The notes: a model not told the origin generated them from the letters alone. DNA of 64,000 nucleotides from Levilactobacillus acidifarinae DSM 19394 = JCM 15949 (GCF_001434835.1 NZ_AZDV01000023.1:87846-151845), one strand, 5' to 3'; shown: positions 16,819-24,723, numbered from the stretch's first letter. A program made the numbers and translations.

Positions 16819-17068
16819 TCCGGAATTACTTGCGTCGATTAAGAACCAAGTTTGTTATACGAATTTAGTCTATGAACGGGTTAATAAGAAGCTGAAGGTC
16901 GATTTGGCACTGCCTGAGATTAAAAAGTTAGTCCAGGATATCTTGAGTGATGACCAGACGACCGTTGAAAAGCGGGGGAAGAACTACTACGTTAGTGGTT
17001 TAAATTTTAGTACCCGACTGACGATTAATTAGTTTAACTTTCGACTGATTACGGCAGATTACATTTAA
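16808..17068 (+). pseudogene. DUF3781-like 'ORF C', copy 2, ended early by a nonsense codon
   Basis: Compared with the intact copy at 226, the frame is identical up to LTIN but codon TCT (Ser) is replaced by TAG at 17030-17032, which removes the last 12 residues, including the conserved FxFRLI strand. The sequence after the stop still matches the intact gene up to TAA 17066-17068. The truncated product could retain partial function, but loss of a conserved C-terminal strand makes inactivation likely. Confidence 0.7.
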
Positions 17069-17084
17069 AAAATGGTAATTTAGA

Positions 17085-17124
17085 AATCAACGACTAGGCT
17101 TAATTGCCTGATTGTTGATTTTTT
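17085..17124 (+). terminator. Terminator after ORF C copy 2
   Basis: Imperfect stem AATCAACGACTAGGC 17085-17099 with GCCTGATTGTTGATT 17106-17120, followed by TTTT. Confidence 0.8.
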
Positions 17125-17335
17125 ATATATGTACAATAACGTGATAATTGATGAGAATATAAAAAATAAATGACGTAGGTTTATAATTTTTGTGGTGGTC
17201 TATACCTTCAGTTGTTTTATATATGCTGATTACATAGTGTTTCTTTACCTAATTCAATCTATTATTTTAGATTGCTAAATGAGTATTGAAGTCTGTAATA
17301 TGGCTTGCTAAAGTGAGTTCAAGGGGCGATAAGTT

Positions 17336-17710
17336 ATGCAAAGAAAGATATCTGTAGACGATACCGTTACGAATCATTTACAAGAAATTTTAAATAGAAA
17401 ACACATTCGGCTTGAAGATTTTGTTAAATATGCAGTCAATCGGGGATTGTCACGTGCATTAGTATATAAGATTGCAGCTGATCCTCATTATGGTGGCATG
17501 AAAGAAAGTACTTCACACATATTGCAAGTATTGTTAAACGTATCGCATGATGAGTTGGTAACATGGTGTCCTAATATGGAGGTATGTCTGCATGATGATC
17601 CACGAGGATTTACACAGGATTGTCTTAAGAAATTAAGTGAAGAAATGTTAACAATTGGAATTGAACTATCAAGTTTATTCACAAAATCACGCAATGAATG
17701 TTACCACTAG
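17336..17710 (+). CDS. Small HTH-type protein, first gene of a two-gene unit
   Basis: 124 residues; GGGGCG lies 8 bases before ATG. Residues 20-75 (LEDFVKYAVNRGLSRALVYK ... VLLNVSHDELV) have the layout of an XRE-like helix-turn-helix in which the second helix is RALVYKIA, as in small phage or plasmid repressors. The C-terminal third is helical with a Cys/His-containing segment. The next gene starts inside its last 17 bases, so expression is coupled. AT-rich, within cargo 2. Possibly a repressor or antitoxin-like partner of the following gene; inference only. Confidence 0.6.
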   Translation: MQRKISVDDTVTNHLQEILNRKHIRLEDFVKYAVNRGLSRALVYKIAADPHYGGMKESTSHILQVLLNVSHDELVTWCPNMEVCLHDDPRGFTQDCLKKLSEEMLTIGIELSSLFTKSRNECYH

Positions 17711-18071
17711 ATATGCACAAAATAGACGTATGTATTTGGACGGTAATTTTAGGATTTATACTAGAGGCCTTTCTGAACTGGATTTGATTAACTTTGATGT
17801 AATTAATAATCGAATTGATACGACAGCAGAGGAGCTCAAAAAATTTCATTTAATGTTGTTACAACAAGTAGTAAAGTTTGCTAAGAAAATAGGAATTTAT
17901 AAAGTTAGATACTACGTTTTTCAATATGATTACGAAGAGAAAGTGTGTGTATCTCCAAAACAGAATATGGAAATTTGTAAGGAACTGGGTTTTGAAGTTT
18001 CATATAAGCGTAGTGCAACTGATTATCAGACATGTTTTGAGAAAACAATTGTAAGTCCTAACATTTCTTAG
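17694..18071 (+). CDS. Unknown protein coupled to the HTH gene, 125 aa
   Basis: ATG 17694 overlaps the end of the HTH gene by 17 bases; a TTG at 17655 in the same frame is possible but has no ribosome site. The product has alternating strands and helices (YLDGNFRIYTRGLSELDLIN, YKVRYYVFQYDYEEKVCV, CKELGFEVSYKRSATDYQT). The last part, 'CKELGFEVSY', is reminiscent of the end of acetyltransferase-like folds but too short to assign. Role unknown; pairing with a small HTH gene is the only functional hint. Confidence 0.55.
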   Translation: MNVTTRYAQNRRMYLDGNFRIYTRGLSELDLINFDVINNRIDTTAEELKKFHLMLLQQVVKFAKKIGIYKVRYYVFQYDYEEKVCVSPKQNMEICKELGFEVSYKRSATDYQTCFEKTIVSPNIS

Positions 18072-18111
18072 TTCAGTATAAGTTGATGGGACGATGACAC
18101 TTAAGATTATA

Positions 18112-18153
18112 GAAAAAAGGTGGTAGGTGAGCACTCAGTCTCACTTACCACCT
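18112..18153 (-). terminator. Terminator of the ABC transporter gene
   Basis: Arms AGGTGGTAGGTGAG 18118-18131 and CTCACTTACCACCT 18140-18153 (one mismatch); read on the minus strand the hairpin is followed by six T (18112-18117). Confidence 0.85.
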
Positions 18154-18173
18154 GTTAGTCTTAAGATTTGAAT

Positions 18174-20084
18174 TTATTCAACGCTTAACGCGGTCACTGG
18201 GTCCAACCGAGCGGCCTTCCAAGAAGGCGCCAGAGCGGCAATTAGACTAATTAAGATGCCAACTGTCACGCCAAAAACCACAAATCCAATATTCAGGTGA
18301 GCAATGTCGTAGTGAACGAAGCCGGATGACGCCGCATTGATGCCTAACGTAGCACCCCAAGCAACAAGTGCTCCTAAACTGCTGAATAGCGTCCCCAGAA
18401 TCAGGGATTCTGAGAAGAACAAAGATCGAATGTCTGCACGGCTGGCACCTAATGCGCGGAGAATCCCAATTTCTTTAGTCCGGGCGCCGACACCAATATA
18501 TAACACCACAATGATCATGATTGCCGAGACTAATAAGGAAATGCCCGCAATTCCCGCTAAAAGGTACGAGGCTAATTTGACGTAGTTGTTAATCGTGTCG
18601 AGCATGGAACCAACACCAGTTAGTTGATAGTGGGCAGCCTTTACTTTGTTCTGAACCGTTTTAACGTTGGCTAAGCGGTCAATGGTCACGACCAGGAGTG
18701 AGGCTTTCAAGTTAATACCTTTGGCGCGGGCCATGCTAGCTACAGTTGCCCAACTAGCAGTGGCACTCTTAGCGGTTTTCATAATACCGACAACTTTAAG
18801 TGATCGTGATAATAAGACGGGACGATGCTGATTGTCATAGGTATTGATGTAGAAGGTAACGTGCCGACCAATCATCGATTTGGGGGCTTGATTTGAATAC
18901 TTCTTAGCTAAGTCCTTACTGATAATGATCTCATTTAAGCCCGTGGCATTGCGCCCAGCACTGAGATTCTTCGTTAAAAAGCTACGATTTTGAGTTTGAA
19001 AATAGGAAGTCGTCACGTTCTTTTGATGATATTTAACCTGAACACTCGGCGCATAGTAGGCTTTCTCAACGTGGGCAACGTGCTTAATGGCACGCATCTT
19101 TTTGATATCTGATTGATTCATCGCAATTGACGAAATATCATTATCTTTGACTTTTTTGGTAACGGAAATTGAAGTGGGATTTAAGTTACCGGCAATTTCG
19201 TGTTGTATAAAGCCGTTAACACCACTCCCAAGTGAGAGCATCAGCAAAACACTAAAGATGCCGACAATTCCGCCAAAAATAATCAGTGCGTTGCTTCCTA
19301 GGTTATGCCGCATATGCTTTAATGCCATATGGAAGGTTGCCATAAAACCCAGTTGTTTTGAATGATAGGCTAGTTTATTCGGTGTCGTTGTGAAGGCTGG
19401 TTTTAACCGTTCGTCACGGTCAAGAATGCCATTGTCCAGATGAACAACGCGGGTCCCGTAGTCAGCCACTGTTTGGGAGTGGGTGACGGCAATGACCAAC
19501 TTACCATCTTTAGCAATTTCTTCCAGTAATTCAAGGATTTCGGTGGTATTGGCGGCATCTAGGGCGCCAGTGGGTTCGTCGGCAATAATGATATCTGGAT
19601 CGTTCGCAAGGGCCCGGGCAATTGCGACCCGTTGTTTCTGACCACCAGATAATTGGTTAGGATAGGCTTTTAGTTTTTGTCCTAGGCCGACCCGTTGCAA
19701 GAGTCGTTTAGCAATCTCTAATTGCTGTGACTTGGGAAAATCGGTCATTTCTAGCCCAACCAAAACGTTTTCCAAAATCGTGAGGTGACTGATGAGGTTA
19801 AATGATTGAAAAATAAAGCCGATGTTTTCCCGACGGTATTGATCAAGTTGCTTAGTCGTCATCGTGCGTAAGTCATGATTATTGAAAACAACATTGCCAC
19901 TGTATTGACTATCGAGTCCGGCGATAATATTCATGAAGGTGGTTTTTCCGCCACCGGATTCGCCAAGAATTGAGACGAAATCACCGCGGTCAAACGAAAC
20001 GTTGATTCCCTTTAAAACGGCTAATTGGCCACCTTCAGCCAATTGGTAGCTTTTTTGTAACTGATGGATTGCTAAAACAGGCAT
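18174..20084 (-). CDS. MacB-type ABC transporter, fused ATPase-permease
   Basis: 636 residues. N-terminal ATPase: Walker A GESGGGKTT (41-49), signature LSGGQKQR, Walker B IIIADEPTGALD. After residue ~245 comes a FtsX/MacB permease: one TM helix (ALIIFGGIVGIFSVLLMLSLG), a ~230-residue extracytoplasmic domain, and three C-terminal TM helices with the FtsX motif GARTKEIGILRALGAS. Such proteins act mechanically to expel peptides or antibiotics or signal across the membrane rather than transport by classical alternation. The TTATAAG-free promoter region contains TetR-type sites, and the divergent TetR gene is next to it. AAAGGAGAT precedes the ATG. Confidence 0.92.
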   Translation of the reverse strand: MPVLAIHQLQKSYQLAEGGQLAVLKGINVSFDRGDFVSILGESGGGKTTFMNIIAGLDSQYSGNVVFNNHDLRTMTTKQLDQYRRENIGFIFQSFNLISHLTILENVLVGLEMTDFPKSQQLEIAKRLLQRVGLGQKLKAYPNQLSGGQKQRVAIARALANDPDIIIADEPTGALDAANTTEILELLEEIAKDGKLVIAVTHSQTVADYGTRVVHLDNGILDRDERLKPAFTTTPNKLAYHSKQLGFMATFHMALKHMRHNLGSNALIIFGGIVGIFSVLLMLSLGSGVNGFIQHEIAGNLNPTSISVTKKVKDNDISSIAMNQSDIKKMRAIKHVAHVEKAYYAPSVQVKYHQKNVTTSYFQTQNRSFLTKNLSAGRNATGLNEIIISKDLAKKYSNQAPKSMIGRHVTFYINTYDNQHRPVLLSRSLKVVGIMKTAKSATASWATVASMARAKGINLKASLLVVTIDRLANVKTVQNKVKAAHYQLTGVGSMLDTINNYVKLASYLLAGIAGISLLVSAIMIIVVLYIGVGARTKEIGILRALGASRADIRSLFFSESLILGTLFSSLGALVAWGATLGINAASSGFVHYDIAHLNIGFVVFGVTVGILISLIAALAPSWKAARLDPVTALSVE

Positions 20085-20113
20085 ATTAAAAATCTCCTTT
20101 TGAATTAAGTAGA

Positions 20114-20126
20114 CTAACGATGTTAG
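20114..20126. promoter_or_regulatory. Operator site CTAACGATGTTAG before the ABC gene
   Basis: Palindrome of the form CTAACN3GTTAG, 30 bases upstream of the ABC transporter start; same motif as three further sites in this intergenic region. Confidence 0.75.
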
Positions 20127-20196
20127 AATTTGGCGATAAAAGCTTACTGAAAAGGCGTTCGGTTTATCGCTGATAGAGGAGCTCTATTAGTATAAG

Positions 20197-20234
20197 CTAA
20201 CGATGTTAGATTATGTACAATCTAACATCGTTAG
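20197..20234. promoter_or_regulatory. Double TetR operator, perfect inverted repeat
   Basis: CTAACGATGTTAGA 20197-20210 and TCTAACATCGTTAG 20221-20234 are exact inverted repeats with a 10-base spacer; each arm is itself a CTAACN3GTTAG palindrome. Centre of the divergent region, so binding could repress both genes. Confidence 0.85.
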
Positions 20235-20284
20235 TTTTTTGTGTCAAGAGATTTAAAAATATAAATTCCTGTGGTATGATGCAA

Positions 20285-20297
20285 CTAACAAAGTTAG
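20285..20297. promoter_or_regulatory. Operator site CTAACAAAGTTAG before the TetR gene
   Basis: Fourth CTAACN3GTTAG site, 15 bases upstream of the regulator start, suggesting autoregulation. Confidence 0.75.
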
Positions 20298-20311
20298 AAA
20301 GTAGGCGGTTA

Positions 20312-20890
20312 ATGATGAAAATAGATCAACAAGCTATTTTGAAAGCCGCAACGGAAATCTTGAATACTAAGGGGATTGCTGCTTTGTCAATGCGAGCAAT
20401 TGCTGCGAATTTAGATGTTAAAGCGGCCTCGTTGTACTTCCATATTAAAAATAAAAATGATTTATTTGAACAGATATCAGAAGGAATTTCTCAGCGTGTT
20501 TTTGAGAAACTAAATCGGGTGGATGAACCAGATCTCCAGCGCTTAATGGATGTTTTTCGGGCAGAGCTCAAACGAATTCAGGATTCACCACAAATTTTTT
20601 CGAATACGGCGCCATTCACGCCGTATCGAACACGACTTATTCAGTTTTCATTGGACCACCTGCAACAACTCGGGGTTCCTCAGCAGTTCACGGCAACGGC
20701 AGGTAATCTATTAAATAATTACGTTTTATCGTTTGTTTCCGACGAACAATATTTTTCGCGTGTCGATTCCTCGACATTCGATGAAAGCCAATTTAAGAGT
20801 CCAATTAATATGGCAGATCCAGATGATTCTTTTCAATATGGATTGAATCTAATCTTTGCGGGGATTCGGGTACAATCTAAAAATGGGTGA
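20312..20890 (+). CDS. TetR family regulator of the ABC transporter
   Basis: About 192 residues from ATG 20312 (or the adjacent ATG 20315), behind AGGCGG; frame open further upstream but there it crosses the operators. N-terminal TetR HTH: QQAILKAATEILNTKGIAAL SMRAIAANLDVKAASLYFHI, here the recognition helix VKAASLYFHIKNK. The C-terminal ligand-binding domain is TetR_C-like. Divergent from the MacB-type gene with four palindromic sites in between, so it very probably represses that transporter until an effector (perhaps a peptide or drug) binds. Confidence 0.9.
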   Translation: MMKIDQQAILKAATEILNTKGIAALSMRAIAANLDVKAASLYFHIKNKNDLFEQISEGISQRVFEKLNRVDEPDLQRLMDVFRAELKRIQDSPQIFSNTAPFTPYRTRLIQFSLDHLQQLGVPQQFTATAGNLLNNYVLSFVSDEQYFSRVDSSTFDESQFKSPINMADPDDSFQYGLNLIFAGIRVQSKNG

Positions 20891-20917
20891 TGGAATCACT
20901 AGATTTAATGAATTATC

Positions 20918-21212
20918 TTGTCACTAGAATGACCCGAGCAGACTAGCGTAAACGTTGGTATTGATGGTTTTATATAACTTCACTCAGCTATTAACGTGCC
21001 ATTCTGGGAAGACCAAATTGCTCCTAAGTTGCTGGATGGCAAGAACGTCATCATCGCAGCCCACGGTAACTCACTCCGGGCACTTTCCAAGTACATCGAA
21101 CGGATCTCTGATGAAGATATCATGGATCTTGAAGGCTGCTGGCGGATCACCAGTGGTGGACGACTTCGATGATAAGTTGAACATGACTAACAAGGTTAAG
21201 TTGGGCAAGTAA
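20918..21212 (+). pseudogene. gpmA: gpmA 3'-end fragment, copy 3, decayed
   Basis: Aligns without gaps to 15738 onward for the first 81 bases, then encodes the phosphoglycerate mutase tail ([22 protein letters not shown]... KLGK). Near 21131-21150 the segment matching LEMATGEPVVY is garbled (small deletion plus substitutions), which shifts the frame, so this copy is more decayed than copy 2. It marks the right edge of cargo 2. Confidence 0.85.
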
Positions 21213-21227
21213 TTCCCAGTGACCATG

Positions 21228-21258
21228 GCCGATCCGGCTTACGCAGGGTCGGCTTTTT
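21228..21258 (+). terminator. gpmA-type terminator, copy 3
   Basis: GCCGATCC 21228-21235 with GGGTCGGC 21246-21253, then TTTTT. Confidence 0.85.
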
Positions 21259-21279
21259 CGTGGGGAAAAATGTAAAAGA

Positions 21280-21402
21280 GTGCGCCGAAGGGCGGTTAGT
21301 CAGCGAGCATTAACGTCATTAGGCGGATAATCCTGGGCTTGGATTATTTGGCTAATGGGGTTAAGCGGAGCTGGCTGCCCGGTAGGTGCACGTTTCGACA
21401 CC
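21280..21402 (+). ncRNA. Conserved structured RNA leader upstream of ORF A, copy 3
   Basis: Same architecture as at 16098: P1 GTGCGCC 21280-21286 with GGTGCAC 21385-21391; inner CATTAG 21317-21322 with CTAATG 21352-21357; P4 GATAATCC 21326-21333 with GGATTATT 21341-21348. Relative to copy 2, P4 positions change T-A to A-T and G-C to T-A together on both strands, and P1 changes U-G to C-G; most of the rest is identical. This is the pattern expected when pairing, not sequence, is selected. Confidence 0.65.
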
Positions 21403-21475
21403 AGTGGTCACTAATTGGTCACTTCTGGTCGTTGGATTTGAGTTGCTTGGGACCGTTCAAAGGAGGACGCCTTTC

Positions 21476-21685
21476 ATGTATGATGTTGACGAATTATTAG
21501 AGGCTAAGCGTCAGATTGACTCAACGTTGCATAAGATTCGGGAGGTTATTAAGACCTTTGAAGCGAAAGAGAACCCTAGTCGGTATAAGTCTCAATTGAC
21601 CTTAGCTAAACGACGGTTGAAGGCATTCGGGATAGCTAACCAATTGATTGAAGACAAACTAATTGAGTTGAAAAATGACCACTAA
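21476..21685 (+). CDS. Conserved small helical protein 'ORF A', copy 3
   Basis: 69 residues from ATG 21476 behind AAAGGAGG, starting MYDVDELLEAKRQIDS and ending ELKNDH. Differs from the copy at 16294 at only a few positions (Glu/Asp, Val/Ile) and lacks its last three residues. Helical, charged, no signal peptide. Same position: after the structured leader and before ORF B. Confidence 0.7.
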   Translation: MYDVDELLEAKRQIDSTLHKIREVIKTFEAKENPSRYKSQLTLAKRRLKAFGIANQLIEDKLIELKNDH

Positions 21686-21732
21686 ACAGGCACCGTTTAA
21701 ACACAACTATAAGAGAAGAAAAGAGATTGAAT

Positions 21733-21990
21733 TTGGCTACTAAAGAAGTTACGCAAGTTGAAATGATGAAGATTATCGCACTGTTCCGTAAAGAAGGTTT
21801 CAAGGGAGAATATGAGGACTTCCAGCGGGTCAGTGGCACCGACCGTGAATTCTTTGTGGTCATGAGTAATGAACAAGGTATCAAGGCGTTGTTCCGGGCT
21901 AGTCTGATGTTGAATGCGGTGCAGTTCCAGTATGTGTTGGATGACAAGCATACATTCGTCCAAGAGGGACAGGACGCGGATGCCAGCTAA
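21733..21990 (+). CDS. Conserved small protein 'ORF B', copy 3
   Basis: Probable start TTG 21733 with AAGAGA upstream; ATG 21763 is an alternative. Nearly identical to copies 1 and 2 over the whole length (QVEMMKIIALFRKEGFKGEY ... EGQDADAS), with mostly synonymous DNA changes, which indicates purifying selection. Overlaps the broken ORF C. No domain recognised. Confidence 0.65.
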   Translation: MATKEVTQVEMMKIIALFRKEGFKGEYEDFQRVSGTDREFFVVMSNEQGIKALFRASLMLNAVQFQYVLDDKHTFVQEGQDADAS

Positions 21991-22241
21991 TTTGGAACTA
22001 CTCGCGTCAATTAAGCACCAAGTTTGTTACACGGATTTAGTTTATGAGCGCGTTAATAAGAAGTTAAAGGTCAATTTATCGCGGACGGAGATTGAAAAAC
22101 TGGTACAGGGTATCTTAGGTGATGATCAGACGACCGTTGAAAAAACGGGGGAAGAACTATTACGTTAGTGGTTTAGCCTACGGTACTGGGCTAACAATCA
22201 ATTCGTTTAATTTTCGATTGATTACGGTAGACCTTCTTTAA
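21980..22241 (+). pseudogene. DUF3781-like 'ORF C', copy 3, frameshifted
   Basis: Intact up to DDQTTVEK, then one extra base in the AAAAAACGGGGG stretch near 22140-22150 shifts the frame and creates a stop at 22166-22168. The remaining DNA still matches the intact gene to the normal stop at 22239-22241. The lesion differs from the one in copy 2, so both were inactivated independently. Confidence 0.75.
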
Positions 22242-22263
22242 TAGGCAGTGGGCTAGAAAATTA

Positions 22264-22303
22264 AAAGAGGTCATTCGGCTAAAAATAGCTGAATGACCTC
22301 TTT
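22264..22303. terminator. Hairpin terminator after module copy 3
   Basis: AGAGGTCATTCGGCTA 22266-22281 with TAGCTGAATGACCTCT 22286-22301 (one G-T pair), flanked by A-rich and T-rich ends, so it could work in both directions. Confidence 0.75.
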
Positions 22304-22381
22304 ATAGTGACTCCCCCTGTGTCGGCGTAAATCCAGCGCAGGGGGTCACTTTACAGGCCAATATAAGTCCCATTTTTAGCT

Positions 22382-22672
22382 TCACTGAACGCTAAAAATC
22401 CTAACTTCGGGGTCGGCATTCCATAACGGCTGTAAGCCCTTGAATACCTTGTTTTGGAATAGTCCTGTGTTAAGATAGTTCTGTGCATTGGCAACGCTGT
22501 CGAAGCCGTGCAACACCTGAACGTCCTCTTGACGAATTAGCAGGTCCTTGGTTAAAGCGCCCTTGATGGTTTCCAAAAATGGCGCTTTATAATCAGTGTA
22601 AACTTTAGCCGCTGCCGGGCGGTTTTGATCATCAATTTGCATGGTGATTTGTAAATATGCTTTAACTTGCAT
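22382..22672 (-). CDS. Small ferredoxin-like-fold protein (monooxygenase/Dabb-like)
   Basis: 96 residues starting MQVKAYLQITMQI; GAAGGAGG lies 9 bases before the ATG. Size and strand-helix-strand pattern (VKAYLQITMQI ... DVQVLHGFDSVANAQNYLNT ... EVRIFSV) fit the dimeric alpha-beta barrel superfamily that includes antibiotic-biosynthesis-type monooxygenases and stress proteins. No catalytic residue can be assigned. Divergent from an HxlR-type regulator 130 bases away, which probably controls it. Confidence 0.6.
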   Translation of the reverse strand: MQVKAYLQITMQIDDQNRPAAAKVYTDYKAPFLETIKGALTKDLLIRQEDVQVLHGFDSVANAQNYLNTGLFQNKVFKGLQPLWNADPEVRIFSVQ

Positions 22673-22802
22673 CGTTAGTATCCTCCTTCATTACAAGTGT
22701 TATGATACGAGGGCTTGCTGACAGAATAAAGATACTTGCTAATTAATAAGTCACACATAAATTTGATAGAACTTGACGTAGTCGTGATATTGGAGGATGA
22801 CC

Positions 22803-23192
22803 ATGTACGTACCAAAGTTAGAAAAAGATATTAGAAATCCACTGGAAGCTGGGTTAGCTAGTTTTGAGGGCAAGTGGAAAACGCGGGTAATTTGTGCGTT
22901 GACCCAGACCCCGAACTTGCGTTATTCTGCGTTAAAATCTGCAATGGGCAACATTACCGACGCCGTTTTAACGACGACCCTGAAGGAGCTCACGGCTGAC
23001 CAAATTATCAATCGGATTCAATATAACGAAATCCCGTTACGAGTGGAATACAATTTAACGAAAAAGGGCAGGGCGGCCATTCCAATGTTAAGCGCGATTT
23101 GTCAATGGACGCAGACGTTTAATCCGGAATGGGGCCAAGTTAAGTGTGGTTGTGGAACCGCAAACTGTTTATTCGATTTGAAAAACCATTAA
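22803..23192 (+). CDS. HxlR family transcription regulator
   Basis: 129 residues from ATG 22803 (GGAGG six bases upstream; an ATG at 22797 is too close to that site). Typical HxlR winged helix: LASFEGKWKTRVICALTQTPNLRYSALKSAM, ITDAVLTTTLKELTADQIIN and the wing VEYNLTKKGRA. The C-terminus holds a Cys-rich tail (CGCGTANC) that could make it redox- or aldehyde-responsive, as known for other HxlR proteins. Divergent to the small monooxygenase-like gene, its likely target. Confidence 0.88.
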   Translation: MYVPKLEKDIRNPLEAGLASFEGKWKTRVICALTQTPNLRYSALKSAMGNITDAVLTTTLKELTADQIINRIQYNEIPLRVEYNLTKKGRAAIPMLSAICQWTQTFNPEWGQVKCGCGTANCLFDLKNH

Positions 23193-23321
23193 ATTAGTGG
23201 TATTGATCAAAATGGCGTCATCAAGTCTAATCGCTTGGTGGCGCTATTCTTTTGCTCTTTTATAAGCATCGTAATACCAACTTTTACCCGAGCGCTTGTT
23301 TTTCAAAAACTAAGCAGTTAG

Positions 23322-23348
23322 ACTATATACAGTTTAACAATATATAGT
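23322..23348. promoter_or_regulatory. PadR-type operator over the promoter
   Basis: ACTATATA 23322-23329 and TATATAGT 23341-23348 are perfect inverted repeats, 33 bases before the PadR start; AT-rich palindromes of this kind are typical PadR autoregulation sites. Confidence 0.65.
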
Positions 23349-23380
23349 TATGCTATATAAGGAAAGAAGGAATGAGTCGA

Positions 23381-23692
23381 ATGACACGCAACAGTCATTT
23401 GCCCTTGACCGAGACCACGACCTACGTCTTGCTGGCGCTGACCCAGCCCCTTCACGGGTACGGCGCTATTCAAAGAATTGCTGAGTTGAGTAACGGAGCC
23501 GTGAAGGTGGCGGCGGGGACCATGTACGGGGCGATTGAGAATCTATTAAAATTGGAGTGGATTCATGAGGTGCCCAGTGCGGATAAACGCCGACGGGTCT
23601 ACGAATTAACCGCCAAGGGTCGAGATATTTTGCAACAAGAGGTTCAACGGTTACGCCAGTTGGGGAACTTGGCGACACAGGTTGGTTACTAA
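23381..23692 (+). CDS. PadR family transcription regulator
   Basis: 103 residues from ATG 23381; the ATG at 23372 would sit on top of its ribosome site (GAAGGA). PadR winged helix: TTYVLLALTQPLHGYGAIQR, VAAGTMYGAIENLLKLEWI and wing RRRVYELTAKGRDIL. Followed 14 bases later by a DUF2812 membrane protein, the standard PadR-DUF2812 pair in Firmicutes, in which the regulator controls its own operon. Confidence 0.92.
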   Translation: MTRNSHLPLTETTTYVLLALTQPLHGYGAIQRIAELSNGAVKVAAGTMYGAIENLLKLEWIHEVPSADKRRRVYELTAKGRDILQQEVQRLRQLGNLATQVGY

Positions 23693-23706
23693 GGGGGAGT
23701 AAGGTC

Positions 23707-24336
23707 ATGAAAAAGGTTCATCTGTTTTTTACGTTGGATGCTGAGGAATCCTGGATCAACACGGTGCAGGCGGGCGGTTACCGGCTAAGTCACGTGACGC
23801 GGTGGTTAGCCCTCTACACGTTTACGCCGCTGACGAAAACGGCACCGGTCAATCCGTATACGCGCATCGATTTTCGTAATAAGGCGATGTCACAACGTAA
23901 TTACGCGGATTATTGCCAATTGTTTGCCGATAGCGGCTGGCGCTTGATCACCGGCAGTCGCCACGGGGGAACGCAGTATTTTCAACAAACTACGGCGTCC
24001 GCGGATCACGACATTTTTTCGGATAGCCAGTCGCGCGCCCAGAGTCGGCAACGCTATTTACAGTTTAGTCTGACGTTTATGATTCTATTTTTTATGTACG
24101 CCGGGGTTAGTGTGCACAATTCGACCGCTGGTTGGAGCGGCCTGTGGCACGTGAAGAGTTGGTACCTGACGCCGGGAATTTGGCAGATGCACGGGGGTCA
24201 ATTCTGGCGGGCGATGTTGATTGAAACGCCGGTGGCTGTACTCCGGGCAGTGCCGGCCTACGTGTTCTTGATATTAGGACTCTTTTATCTAATTCGGGTG
24301 ATGGTGAACTGGCCGCAAAAACGGCGTAAACGTTAG
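23707..24336 (+). CDS. DUF2812 membrane protein
   Basis: 209 residues. The N-terminal ~110 residues match DUF2812 (short strands ending in WRLITGSRHGGTQYFQ), and two TM segments follow: FSLTFMILFFMYAGVSV and AYVFLILGLFYLIRVMV. Function of the family is unclear; it is co-transcribed with PadR regulators and often linked to efflux or envelope response. GGGGAG ribosome site before the ATG. Confidence 0.85.
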   Translation: MKKVHLFFTLDAEESWINTVQAGGYRLSHVTRWLALYTFTPLTKTAPVNPYTRIDFRNKAMSQRNYADYCQLFADSGWRLITGSRHGGTQYFQQTTASADHDIFSDSQSRAQSRQRYLQFSLTFMILFFMYAGVSVHNSTAGWSGLWHVKSWYLTPGIWQMHGGQFWRAMLIETPVAVLRAVPAYVFLILGLFYLIRVMVNWPQKRRKR

Positions 24337-24408
24337 CAAACCGAGTGTTAAGGCGTTAATAAGCGGTAAACTAAGCGGATTAGTTAAATCATGATGGGAG
24401 ACCTTATT

Positions 24409-24723
24409 TTGGATATGAAAGACGTCGCACGGCGATCACAAGCGATTCGGGAACGCTATCACCAACTGGAACTTAAGCAAGACGGGCATACCTGGACGAC
24501 GGAACAGGATGCCTTAGCTTTCTTAACGGACGCCGGTCTCGTTGGGCGTCAGATCATAGCCCGTACGGGAAGCTGGCCGGCAGATGGTGATGGGCAACTA
24601 TTGAGAGATAAACTTGGCGAGTCTATTTGGTGGTTGACAATTTTGGCACAGGAAAATGGCATCGATATTGAACAGGCCACGGCTCACTTCTTAGAAACGA
24701 AAGAAATCCAACTGAAAAAGTAA
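24409..24723 (+). CDS. MazG-like protein
   Basis: 104 residues from TTG 24409 (GGGAG 8 bases upstream), preferred over ATG 24391, which lacks a site. The pattern 'YHQLELKQDGHTWTTEQDAL', a helix with GLVGRQIIARTG, and 'LRDKLGESIWWLTILAQENGID' resembles MazG-type all-alpha NTP pyrophosphohydrolases, in which paired Glu/Asp helices bind magnesium. Here the acidic EExxD motif is only partly present (KLGESIWW), so activity is uncertain. Confidence 0.6.
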   Translation: MDMKDVARRSQAIRERYHQLELKQDGHTWTTEQDALAFLTDAGLVGRQIIARTGSWPADGDGQLLRDKLGESIWWLTILAQENGIDIEQATAHFLETKEIQLKK

